A stretch of DNA of 41,059 bases from Promethearchaeota archaeon (lineage in GTDB: Archaea > Asgardarchaeota > Lokiarchaeia > Sigyniarchaeales > SOKP01), in the NCBI GenBank assembly GCA_019058245.1, contig JAHPZJ010000004.1, positions 1-41,059 on the forward strand, read 5' to 3'. This document shows, piece after piece, positions 16,936-25,031 of the stretch. A model generated the notes under the pieces. The model did no database searches. It saw only the letters and a program-made list of their open reading frames with translations, and had not been told where the DNA came from. The position numbers and the translations under genes were made by a program. The stretch's first letter is position 1. Each line of letters starts with the position of its first letter.

Positions 16936-18336
16936 CTATTTTAGCAATTCAATTTCTTCCTTTTCAGCATCATAAATTTCATGTTCATGGTCATTTTCAT
17001 GCCAACAAAAAGGAAATGAACCAAAAAAATCTCCAGTTATATATTCTGCGGTAACGCGGCATCCCCCCCCACAATACTTAAGATGATGGCAAGAAGCACA
17101 TTTCCCCTTTATTTTTTTCCTGTCACGAATATCCTTATAAAGTTGGGAATTTAAGACATTTTCAAAATTATCCTTTAATGCATTTCCTAGTGTCAAGGTT
17201 GTAGGATATCCCGCAGGATATATTGTTCCATTAATCCCAATCCCCATCATTGTCCTACAAGCTAAACATCCCACACCCCATTCAATTGTCGCCATTTCCT
17301 TATCGTCTTTTGGTTGTTCCATAAAAGGCATCATATCATATATTTCATAAGCTGGTAAAGTACCTGCCTTACCTTTTCTTATTGTTTCAATCGCATGTTT
17401 ATATTTAAAATCATACATTTTTTTATATTCTTCTTTATTAAGTCCTATTTCGTCCCAGAATTCAGCAGCTCGATTTTGTTTAACCACACATCGAAAGTAT
17501 GGTTGTGAACCCCATTCTTCTGATAAATTTTTAAGCTGTTCTAGCTCATCAATATTTTGCTTCATAATTGTAATTGATGAACATACAAATATCCCATTTT
17601 TCAAACACAAATCGATCGCTTTCCTAGCATAATCTAACGAATTAGGAAAACCACGGATTTCATCGTTTTTCTTAGGATCTATGCTGTCAAAACTAACAAA
17701 TATATGACTTATATTGTTTTCCTTACACATTTTTGCAAATTTATCATCAAATTTTACACCATTGGTAATAAGGGCATGGATATAATCATTTTCTTTACAA
17801 AATTCCATAATTTCTCCAATATCTTTACGCAGAGTAGGCTCTCCACCAAACCAAACAAAACATGCATGTCTACCTTGATTTCTTAATCCAGTTTCTACGT
17901 TTTCTATTATTTTGAACCAATCATCTACAGATAACTCTGGTCTTGGTACCATATCATCAGCAGCGCAATGAATACATTTTTGATTACATTTATCTGTAAG
18001 ATACATAGCAAAATGGATATTTCCAGGATGAAATCCTCTTTCTATTTTCTCCCAAGAGATTTTAAGTCGATCCTTTATATCTCTAAGTTCTATATATCGT
18101 TCAACATCAATACCTAACTTCGTTAGATCTTCAATCATTACGGGTTTAAAAGCTTCTGGTATAATATCAAAAATACCCATTATAACATCAGCATCATTAA
18201 TATAAGCACCATTACGTTCAAGACATCTTTTTTCTGCAGCTTCAACTATTAATGGTTCTACAGAAGGTCTAAAACCCTGAGGCATCTGATCTCCTATTCT
18301 TCCGAATAAAACTTTTGTTTCTTTTTCCCATTCCAT
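16936..18336 (-). CDS. SPASM radical SAM enzyme with N-terminal PCP_red-like domain, copy 2
   Basis: The shared domain (residues 1-80, MEWEKETKVLFGRI) is followed by a radical SAM barrel with TDKCNQKCIHC (Cys 117, 121, 124) and WFGGEPTLRKD. A C-terminal SPASM region follows with GCLACR, then CASCHHLKYCGGGC and FPFCWHENDHEHE. In its paralogue the segment after GCxACR reads GDVFPCDYP; here it is GTIYPAGYP, so one auxiliary-cluster ligand Cys is Ala. SPASM enzymes (NirJ/AhbC, PqqE and peptide maturases) modify porphyrins, peptides or aromatic rings. The gene starts 12 nt after the upstream paralogue, with an AAAGGCG site overlapping that gene's end, so the two are translationally linked. ~45-50% identity to the paralogue by eye. 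Confidence 0.9.
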   Translation of the reverse strand: MEWEKETKVLFGRIGDQMPQGFRPSVEPLIVEAAEKRCLERNGAYINDADVIMGIFDIIPEAFKPVMIEDLTKLGIDVERYIELRDIKDRLKISWEKIERGFHPGNIHFAMYLTDKCNQKCIHCAADDMVPRPELSVDDWFKIIENVETGLRNQGRHACFVWFGGEPTLRKDIGEIMEFCKENDYIHALITNGVKFDDKFAKMCKENNISHIFVSFDSIDPKKNDEIRGFPNSLDYARKAIDLCLKNGIFVCSSITIMKQNIDELEQLKNLSEEWGSQPYFRCVVKQNRAAEFWDEIGLNKEEYKKMYDFKYKHAIETIRKGKAGTLPAYEIYDMMPFMEQPKDDKEMATIEWGVGCLACRTMMGIGINGTIYPAGYPTTLTLGNALKDNFENVLNSQLYKDIRDRKKIKGKCASCHHLKYCGGGCRVTAEYITGDFFGSFPFCWHENDHEHEIYDAEKEEIELLK

Positions 18337-18348
18337 TATTTTTCGCCT

Positions 18349-19716
18349 TTAAGCACAATTCTCATGTTCATGATCATCATCATGCCAACAGAAAGGAAGT
18401 GAAGCTAAAAAATCACCCGTTACATTCTCCGCATGCACCCTGCAACCCCCACCACACATATCAAGGTGGTGACAAGTTGAACACTTACCTTTTATTTTTC
18501 GATCTCTAATTTTTTTGAACATTTCAGTTTCCATAATTTCATTCCAACTCTGCTCAAGAATATTACCTAAGATTAAATCAGAGGGATAATCACAAGGGAA
18601 TACATCCCCATTAGTATCAATCCCGGAAATTGAGCGACAGGCTTGACATCCTGTGCCCCATTCGATCGCAGTCCTTTCTTCATCATTTATAGGACACTCC
18701 ATGAATGGTACCATATCCCATGTATAGAATTTATTGAGCGATGATCCTTCTCCTTTTCTGATAGCTTCTATAGTATTTTTATATTTAAAATCATAGAATT
18801 GTCGATATTCTTCCATGCTTAAGCCGATTTCGTCCCAATTTAAATCCGCTGAACGTTGTTTAATTAGGGGTCTATAAAAGGGTGTTACACCCCTAGAATT
18901 AAAATATTCCCTTAACTTATCTAATTCATCGAAATTCTCTTTTTGAGCAGTTACATTAGCAATGGTAAAAATCCCATATTTTGCAGCTAAATCTAATGCT
19001 TTTTCCGCCGCTTCGTATGGTTTTGGATGCCCTCTAATTTTTGCAGCACGTTTGGGATCCGTACTATCATAACTAATAAAAATATGGCTCATCTTAACAT
19101 CTGCGCATATTTTTGCCAGTTCTTCAGTAAACAAAATTCCATTAGTTGCAAGTGCTTGATAATAGCCCTTTTCACCACAATATTTTATTAGATCTTTAAG
19201 ATCTTTACGAATAGTAGGTTCTCCTCCAAACCATATATAACATCCTCGTCGCCCGCGTTTTCGTAAACTTTGTTCAAGATCCTCAATAATTTCAATCCAA
19301 GTTTCCATGGGAAATTCTGGACGTTTCTCCATTACCGAAGCAGCACAATGGAGACAATTTTGATTGCATCGATCCGTCAGATATATAGTAAAATGATAGA
19401 CACCGGGTAAGAAAGCTCCACTAATTTCATTCCATGTACGAGCGTATTGTTTTCTAATTTCTGATAATTTTATATATCTGTCCGTATCGATCCCTATTGT
19501 CTCCAAATCCTTGACAACTGTGGGTTGAAATGCTTCTGGTGTTATCTCAAATAATGCAGAAAGCAAATCATCCCTACTTACAAATCCAGAATTCCTAAGC
19601 TGTGCTGTTTTTTCAGCAGCCTCACGTAACATAGGTTTAACAGATGGGCGAAACGCTTCAGGGGTTAAATTCGTTATTTTTATATACAAATCTTCAATTT
19701 CTCTTTTCCATTCCAT
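18349..19716 (-). CDS. SPASM radical SAM enzyme with N-terminal PCP_red-like domain, copy 1
   Basis: First gene of the operon. The shared domain (1-80) shows its internal repetition clearly: LTPEAFRPSVKPML and ITPEAFQPTVVKDL. The radical SAM motif is TDRCNQNCLHC (Cys 117, 121, 124), with WFGGEPTIRKD as SAM-binding loop. The SPASM region has a full set of auxiliary ligands: GCQACR, VFPCDYP, CSTCHHLDMCGGGC (the CX2CX5CX3C signature) and LPFCWHDDDHEHENC. The His/Asp-rich end is shared with copy 2 and may bind metal. ATG 19716 gives MEWKREI, matching the MEW starts of the two other N-terminal carriers; an in-frame GTG lies at 19725. AT-rich DNA from 19730 to 19815 should hold the promoter. Confidence 0.9.
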   Translation of the reverse strand: MEWKREIEDLYIKITNLTPEAFRPSVKPMLREAAEKTAQLRNSGFVSRDDLLSALFEITPEAFQPTVVKDLETIGIDTDRYIKLSEIRKQYARTWNEISGAFLPGVYHFTIYLTDRCNQNCLHCAASVMEKRPEFPMETWIEIIEDLEQSLRKRGRRGCYIWFGGEPTIRKDLKDLIKYCGEKGYYQALATNGILFTEELAKICADVKMSHIFISYDSTDPKRAAKIRGHPKPYEAAEKALDLAAKYGIFTIANVTAQKENFDELDKLREYFNSRGVTPFYRPLIKQRSADLNWDEIGLSMEEYRQFYDFKYKNTIEAIRKGEGSSLNKFYTWDMVPFMECPINDEERTAIEWGTGCQACRSISGIDTNGDVFPCDYPSDLILGNILEQSWNEIMETEMFKKIRDRKIKGKCSTCHHLDMCGGGCRVHAENVTGDFLASLPFCWHDDDHEHENCA

Positions 19717-19815
19717 TATATTCACTTCATATAAATTTCAAAATACTTTTTGTATGTTTAAATTTAAACTTTAAATTATTAATTTTCAAAAAATTATAGG
19801 AGAAAGTTATCATTT

Positions 19816-20523
19816 TTATCCCTCCAGTTGAAAAGGTTTAGTAAAATATTCAATATTAGTTTGAGGATAAAGATATTGATTGATAGAAATACTATCGAAT
19901 TTTTTAATATAAAATATATAAAAAAATTGTAGAAAGTATGAATATTGCAATAATTTAAACAAAGATTGAAATATTGCTATATTATTAATATCAACAACAT
20001 AATTTCCTTTTTCTTTCAAGAAGTAGTATTTGTTCTTGCAATTATTTGTTAGACTTTCATTTTCTTCAAATTTAATAGATAAAATTAATACATTAGAGGG
20101 AACTATTGGTTCATCTCCTAATCCAAAAAGTATGATTGAACCTTGATATAAATTATAGATCTGATTTTTAGAATCAAAATCAAATGATTCTTGAAAATCT
20201 TCCTCTAAACAAACCTTTATATAATATTGATAAGCAATTCTATCAACTAACACACTTATATTTGTGATAATTATACTATCAATCAAAAATCCAGAACTGA
20301 TTTGGATAAATTGAAATTTATTAGGTAAAAACCAAAAAATATTATTAAAAGATAAGAAAGGAAGGAAAATTGAATTTCCTAATGCTATATAATCTTTTGC
20401 AATAGAAATAAAGAAATCAATCTCTCCTAAAAACGAAAAAATTAGAGTAATTGGGATACTCACAAAAATAATGATTAAAATTAATATAAATTTCGTAATA
20501 TTTTGTATTTGAGTGGAACGCAT
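19816..20523 (-). CDS. hypothetical membrane-associated protein
   Basis: The 235-residue product is not recognised. It has a strong hydrophobic helix near residues 10-31 (FILILIIIFVSIPITLIFSF), weaker hydrophobic stretches near 40-60 and 75-95, and a low-complexity aromatic C-terminal half (FYIFYIKKF, Ile/Phe/Tyr-rich) typical of poorly conserved surface or membrane proteins in AT-rich archaea. The only Cys residues are scattered, with no motif. It lies upstream of the prenyltransferase operon on the same strand, with about 100 nt between; that spacing suggests a separate transcript. Confidence 0.5.
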   Translation of the reverse strand: MRSTQIQNITKFILILIIIFVSIPITLIFSFLGEIDFFISIAKDYIALGNSIFLPFLSFNNIFWFLPNKFQFIQISSGFLIDSIIITNISVLVDRIAYQYYIKVCLEEDFQESFDFDSKNQIYNLYQGSIILFGLGDEPIVPSNVLILSIKFEENESLTNNCKNKYYFLKEKGNYVVDINNIAIFQSLFKLLQYSYFLQFFYIFYIKKFDSISINQYLYPQTNIEYFTKPFQLEG

Positions 20524-20691
20524 ATTTAATTATAATTGATTAATTTTAAGCTGAATATATAAATTCTCTAAAAACTTCCCATAATGTTGTATTTTTAATA
20601 ATAAAATTCATTTACATTTAAAAATTTCGAATTAGTCTAAAAAATTAATTAGACTGATATGTATTGGTAAAATATTGGAATATTGATCTTC

Positions 20692-22185
20692 TCAATCAGA
20701 AAGATTAGACCCTGTAGTTAAAGAAGTGAGTATCGTACTTAAAAATAATAACATATTTGCATTACGAATTGACATTTTGGAAAAATTACTTGTTTCATAA
20801 TTTATAGCATTGTAGAAAAATGATATTTTAGTTCTTTTAAAAAATTCAGAAATTTGGGGAAATGAATTTAAAGTTAATTTTAAACCAAATTTCTCAGGAG
20901 ACTCATGAGCAGGGGATCCCGGAAAAACATGATAAGGTTCATTCATTATAGTTATGGGTTTGGAACTCGATTTCCCATATTTTAATTGACACTTTAAGGC
21001 AAAAATGAAATCTTTTTGAATATCTAAATGAGTTTGGAAAGGAAAACCGACAGTTAGCCAAATTCTTAAAGTTCTTCGGTATAAATTTGCATTCTTTATT
21101 AAATCATTTATTTGCTTTTTAGGAAAATTAAAAGTTGGATCACAGAGTTTCGCTATTTTCTGATGTACTCTACTTGACATTGTTCTAGGAGATATACTGA
21201 GTGATGAATATCTACGAGGAAATGTTTTATAGAACGCATTCCACATATCTTTAGGAAATGGTAATCTCCATATCTCTAAGTCTCCCCCAATGTCAAAATC
21301 TTCTTTCTGAATTAATCCAAATAATCTTTTCCAATATTTTAATGTGGCTGGATAAGTACCATGTCCAAAAAAAATACTTGGTATCTTAAAATTATTGCTA
21401 ATACTACTAATATCATCAATTATTTTCTCTGGTTTTCTAAGGATAACATTTTCTCGACCTGATAAAATCTTTTGTGCCCTTTGGCCTCCTCCACAATAGG
21501 GACAATTAAAAGGGCATCCTCTTCCAATAGGAAGATTAAATGAGATTCCCATCATTTGTCTACTGGATTCAAAATATTGTTTTGCATTTTCTAAAAGTGA
21601 AAAATTAGTAAAATTCAAATTATCTAAAGTCTTTGCGGTATATGTGAGAGAATTAATTTTAATGTGCTTTGAAGAATCTCTATAAGATAAATTAGGAACA
21701 TTCTCTAAAGATTGATTCTTTTTGATACATTGAACATATTTTAGAAGTGGAATCTCTCCTTCCCCTCTGATTATTGCATCGATATCTTCATAGTATTTCA
21801 GTATTTGATAATGATAATACGATGCGCTATATCCTCCAAGAACCACTTTACTATTAGGATTTGCTTTTTTTACAATTTTAGCAACTTCAATTGCACCATG
21901 AGCATTATGAATCCAATGTAAATCTAATCCACACACTTTAAAATCAATATTTTTAAGAAAATTTGTTAATTTCCAGTTACGATTTAGATATTGCTCTAAC
22001 GGATAATTTAATATTTTAACTCCAAAGCCTTCTTTCTCAAGTAAATCTGCAATTGCAAAAACACCCATCGGTAAAAAAAGGAATGTCCCTCGTATGAATT
22101 TGGCATTTTTACGATAATCTGGACGTAATACTCTTGGTGGATGAATTAAAAGTAAGTCGTATTTTTTCAAGTAAAATACCATCAA
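20692..22185 (-). CDS. B12-binding-domain radical SAM protein
   Basis: The 497-residue protein begins with a cobalamin-binding-type domain (KYDLLLIHPPRVLRP; VVLGGYSASYYHYQ near residue 119; IIRGEGEIPLL). The radical SAM cluster motif GRGCPFNCPYCGGGQ follows near residue 225. The GGGQ after the third Cys resembles a B12/radical SAM subgroup found in Thermoplasma (Ta0216-type), but I cannot confirm this without a search. ATG 22185 or 22182 may start it; LKKYDLLLIHPPR is the conserved beginning. With the gene at 12241 it is one of two B12/radical SAM enzymes bracketing the prenyltransferase operon. Confidence 0.8.
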   Translation of the reverse strand: MMVFYLKKYDLLLIHPPRVLRPDYRKNAKFIRGTFLFLPMGVFAIADLLEKEGFGVKILNYPLEQYLNRNWKLTNFLKNIDFKVCGLDLHWIHNAHGAIEVAKIVKKANPNSKVVLGGYSASYYHYQILKYYEDIDAIIRGEGEIPLLKYVQCIKKNQSLENVPNLSYRDSSKHIKINSLTYTAKTLDNLNFTNFSLLENAKQYFESSRQMMGISFNLPIGRGCPFNCPYCGGGQRAQKILSGRENVILRKPEKIIDDISSISNNFKIPSIFFGHGTYPATLKYWKRLFGLIQKEDFDIGGDLEIWRLPFPKDMWNAFYKTFPRRYSSLSISPRTMSSRVHQKIAKLCDPTFNFPKKQINDLIKNANLYRRTLRIWLTVGFPFQTHLDIQKDFIFALKCQLKYGKSSSKPITIMNEPYHVFPGSPAHESPEKFGLKLTLNSFPQISEFFKRTKISFFYNAINYETSNFSKMSIRNANMLLFLSTILTSLTTGSNLSD

Positions 22186-22300
22186 ATATGATTAAAAATT
22201 GGTTCTTAATACAATCTTAAAATTAATTAACTATTTATTGAATAATTAGTATTTGGATTAATACTTTAATTAAATTATTCCTGATAATATTTTTTTTTAA

Positions 22301-22831
22301 TTACACTTTAATTTCGACTTCTTTAGAACTCTGTATAATTGTTTGATTTATTCCTCTTAAATAATCAGAAACTTGACCTATGTGATATAATTTATTCTTA
22401 ATTAAAATAAAAATAAAAATTAATAGACCGGTGCTTTCAGTAATCATTACTAGTGGATTTGTCCATAGTTGTTGTATCCAAAATAATAAGGGTTCTTCAA
22501 CAAATTGAAAATTATAAGAAATAAAAGGGTAGAATAAAGGTACATAAGGTAAATCTAAAATTAAATGGAAAATAAGACCTATAAGAAGGGGAAATGAAAT
22601 ACTTTTATTCCTTTTTGAAGAAAAATGAACAATTAAAAAACAGATAATTACAAATAATAAGTTATGAGAAATAAATCTCCCGTTTCCAAATCCTAAAAGA
22701 AATAATGGTTTATCTATGATATCTGAAAGTAGTGATCCGAGTAATAGTGCATACTTATTTATTTTTAATTTCTTTATTTGTGGGATTTCAGTAAATAGTA
22801 AAGGCAGAGCAGCATGAAATATTGGATATAT
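22301..22831 (-). CDS. YdjM/DUF457-like membrane-bound metal-dependent hydrolase, apparent ATA start
   Basis: A 176-codon frame lies between TTA 22301 (stop TAA) and a TAA at 22832-22834. It encodes YPIFHAALPLLF, GSLLSDIIDKP, RFISHNLLFV and FHLILDLP with four or more membrane helices. The ordered His/Asp motifs (HAAL, GxLLxDxxD, SHxLLF, HLxLD) match YdjM-type membrane hydrolases. No ATG, GTG or TTG occurs in frame for over 100 codons, and the conserved first His lies at codon 6. The codon following the stop is ATA, preceded by AGAGGT at 22839-22844 with 7-nt spacing. The likeliest start is therefore ATA 22829-22831. It follows the subtilase by 23 nt and probably belongs to its operon. Confidence 0.75.
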   Translation of the reverse strand: MYPIFHAALPLLFTEIPQIKKLKINKYALLLGSLLSDIIDKPLFLLGFGNGRFISHNLLFVIICFLIVHFSSKRNKSISFPLLIGLIFHLILDLPYVPLFYPFISYNFQFVEEPLLFWIQQLWTNPLVMITESTGLLIFIFILIKNKLYHIGQVSDYLRGINQTIIQSSKEVEIKV

Positions 22832-22838
22832 TTAAATT

Positions 22839-22844
22839 ACCTCT
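22839..22844 (-). promoter_or_regulatory. ribosome-binding site AGAGGT before the ATA-started YdjM-like gene
   Basis: Minus-strand AGAGGT lies 7 nt upstream of ATA 22831-22829. The same hexamer with the same 7-nt spacer precedes the ATA of the site-2 protease gene, and AGAGGT also precedes ATG starts at 38582 and 39927. This shows it is a working Shine-Dalgarno in this genome. Confidence 0.7.
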
Positions 22845-22854
22845 TGGTTTTTGT

Positions 22855-24129
22855 TTAGATTTTCCAACTATTAAAAAAATAGACAAAATAGAATATAAAA
22901 ATAAATACTACAAGAAATTCAATTGATAAAATTAGAGATCTTTTAGCTAAATAATTGTAGGGAAAAAGTTTTTCATGATATAAATCAATTTCTTTAAATA
23001 AATCTGTAATTCTTAAAATCCCGAATCCTTGAGCTTCAGAATCATAATTCAAATCTTTGCTTGATTTTCTAATTAATTTAATAATTTCATTATATTTCAT
23101 TTTTGGATCATATTCTTTCATTACAGCGATAAATCCAACACCAATCGAAGCAGAAACGCTAGAACCAGATACATTTATTCTTAAATTTTGAGATATAGGT
23201 AACATCACGTTAGATCCATGTAGACATATATCTGGTTTTATTCTATGGTCTAAAGTAGGACCTCTTCCGCTAAAATTAGCTATATCCAGATCTTTTGTGA
23301 GTGCTCCAATTGTAATAACTTTTTCTGCTGCTCCAGGACTTCCAATAGTATATTTTTCTGGTCCAAAATTACCAGCTGGACATACAACAATAATTCCACT
23401 TTCCACTAATAAATTACAAGCTAAAGATAATATATCTTTTCCATCAGAACTATCTTTTGAGTTTAGAGAAATTAACAAGATATCAACATTTATATTTTCG
23501 GTAATAATTTTATCAAAAATATTTAAAATATTTGAGAAGTAGTACTCTTGATTGATAGTGGATATATTAAAGTCTAAAATATTAGCATCTGGAGCAATTC
23601 CAATATAATTATCCTCTGCATTTTTAAATTGATTACTAATTATACTAGCCATTAAAGTCCCATGGGTGATCTTACTTTCAACATTCTTTAAATCGTTGAT
23701 TTTTTCTGTTTTGTTGTTCAAATAATATCTTAATATATTTTTTGATATTGATGAAAAATTCTCATTTATTCCATCATCAATAATTCCTATATTTACATTT
23801 TTTCCTGTATAGGATATTTGGGAATTTTTATAATCGTTTATTTCTAAGATTTCAAGTACATCTAATATAGATTGATAAAGTCTTTGGTCTTCTTCGATTT
23901 TCTTAACTGATTTGCTTTCATTGTAAATATTAATTTTTTCTTTTGTTAAATTAACATAAATAGAAGGAATTAAATCAAATTTCCCTAGAATTTTCAAATC
24001 TTCGTTGTCTTCTAAGAATTTTTCTCGATTTGACAAATTTTCAAACGAAATTATTACTCGAAATTGTTGATTTGTCTGACTATCAACCTTTTCTTTAAAG
24101 GGCTCATAAATTTTAGAATTTTCACTCAT
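22855..24129 (-). CDS. subtilisin-family serine protease (S8) with C-terminal membrane anchor
   Basis: Residues ~20-90 resemble an I9 inhibitor propeptide (FRVIISFENL; PSIYVNLTKEKI; VKKIEEDQ). The catalytic triad is in place: Asp in NVNIGIIDDGI, His in THGTLMASII and Ser in VSGSSVSASI, with the oxyanion Asn in CPAGNFG. A transmembrane helix (~398-420, LSIEFLVVFIFIFYFVYFF) anchors the C-terminus. No N-terminal signal peptide is evident, so which side the protease domain occupies is unclear. ATG 24129 is used. The gene begins 10 nt after the ADH synthase stop, and the YdjM-like gene follows, so the three appear co-transcribed. Confidence 0.88.
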   Translation of the reverse strand: MSENSKIYEPFKEKVDSQTNQQFRVIISFENLSNREKFLEDNEDLKILGKFDLIPSIYVNLTKEKINIYNESKSVKKIEEDQRLYQSILDVLEILEINDYKNSQISYTGKNVNIGIIDDGINENFSSISKNILRYYLNNKTEKINDLKNVESKITHGTLMASIISNQFKNAEDNYIGIAPDANILDFNISTINQEYYFSNILNIFDKIITENINVDILLISLNSKDSSDGKDILSLACNLLVESGIIVVCPAGNFGPEKYTIGSPGAAEKVITIGALTKDLDIANFSGRGPTLDHRIKPDICLHGSNVMLPISQNLRINVSGSSVSASIGVGFIAVMKEYDPKMKYNEIIKLIRKSSKDLNYDSEAQGFGILRITDLFKEIDLYHEKLFPYNYLAKRSLILSIEFLVVFIFIFYFVYFFNSWKI

Positions 24130-24139
24130 AATGAGTAAT

Positions 24140-24943
24140 CTATGTATATCCGTATTCTTTCAATACTTCATTTACTGTATAGTTTTTATGTACAATCTTA
24201 CTAATTGCACTGACAATTTTCGTAGGATCTTCAGATTGAAAGACATTTCGTCCGAAAGCAACACCTGAACCCCCTGCTTCTATTGAATCATAAACCATTT
24301 GCAATAAATCTGGGATTGTATCCATTTTTGGTCCTCCGGCAATTATTACTGGAATATGACTAACACCTTTTACAATTTCTTTAAAAGCATCAATATCTCC
24401 AGGATAATTCGTTTTAACTATATCCGCTCCGAGCTCTGCACCTACTCTAACAGCGATATTTATAACTTCTGGACTATTTTCATCTTTAATTTTTCTTCCA
24501 CGAGGGTATATCATAGCTAATAATGGAATTCCCCACTCTCTTGAGCTTTCTATGACTTTACTAGCATCTTGAAGCATTTCTGTTTCATCATCAGCTCCAA
24601 TATTAATATGTATAGATACACCATCAGCCCCTAACTTTAAAGCTCTTTCTACTGAACATATTAAAACCTTTCGATTTGGATCTGGTGCTAATTCAGTTGC
24701 GCCAGATAAATGAATAATTAGCCCGATATCTTTACCAGATTGACGATGACCTGCATCAACCATACCTGAATGTTCTAATACTGCATTAGCACCTCCTAAT
24801 GCTACTTTATCAACCATTTCAGCCACACTTTCTAATCCTTTGATGGTTCCCATTGTCAATCCATGATCCATCGGAATAATAATGGTTCTCTTGCTTTTTC
24901 TATCAATTATTCTTTCAATCCTAATTTTTTTACCAATATCCAC
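24140..24943 (-). CDS. ADH synthase / archaeal class I fructose-bisphosphate aldolase family
   Basis: The 267-residue TIM barrel matches the DhnA/AroA' family: IIIPMDHGLTMG near the N-terminus, GGANAVLEHSG, LIIHLSGATELAPDPN, YPRGRKI, a Schiff-base Lys in ADIVKTNYPGD, IIAGGPK and VAFGRNVFQ. These enzymes either cleave fructose 1,6-bisphosphate or make 2-amino-3,7-dideoxy-D-threo-hept-6-ulosonate, the first step of the archaeal route to 3-dehydroquinate and aromatic amino acids. The close match in layout to MJ0400 favours the aromatic route, but sequence alone does not decide. GTG 24943 is the start, with AAAGGA six to seven nt upstream. If it is ADH synthase, it supplies aromatic precursors. 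Confidence 0.85.
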   Translation of the reverse strand: MDIGKKIRIERIIDRKSKRTIIIPMDHGLTMGTIKGLESVAEMVDKVALGGANAVLEHSGMVDAGHRQSGKDIGLIIHLSGATELAPDPNRKVLICSVERALKLGADGVSIHINIGADDETEMLQDASKVIESSREWGIPLLAMIYPRGRKIKDENSPEVINIAVRVGAELGADIVKTNYPGDIDAFKEIVKGVSHIPVIIAGGPKMDTIPDLLQMVYDSIEAGGSGVAFGRNVFQSEDPTKIVSAISKIVHKNYTVNEVLKEYGYT

Positions 24944-25031
24944 AATTAATCCTTTTCTTCTATAAGATTAGATATATCAATAGTAATGAGAAAAATAATT
25001 TAAAATTATAGATATAAAAAACGATATTTTG

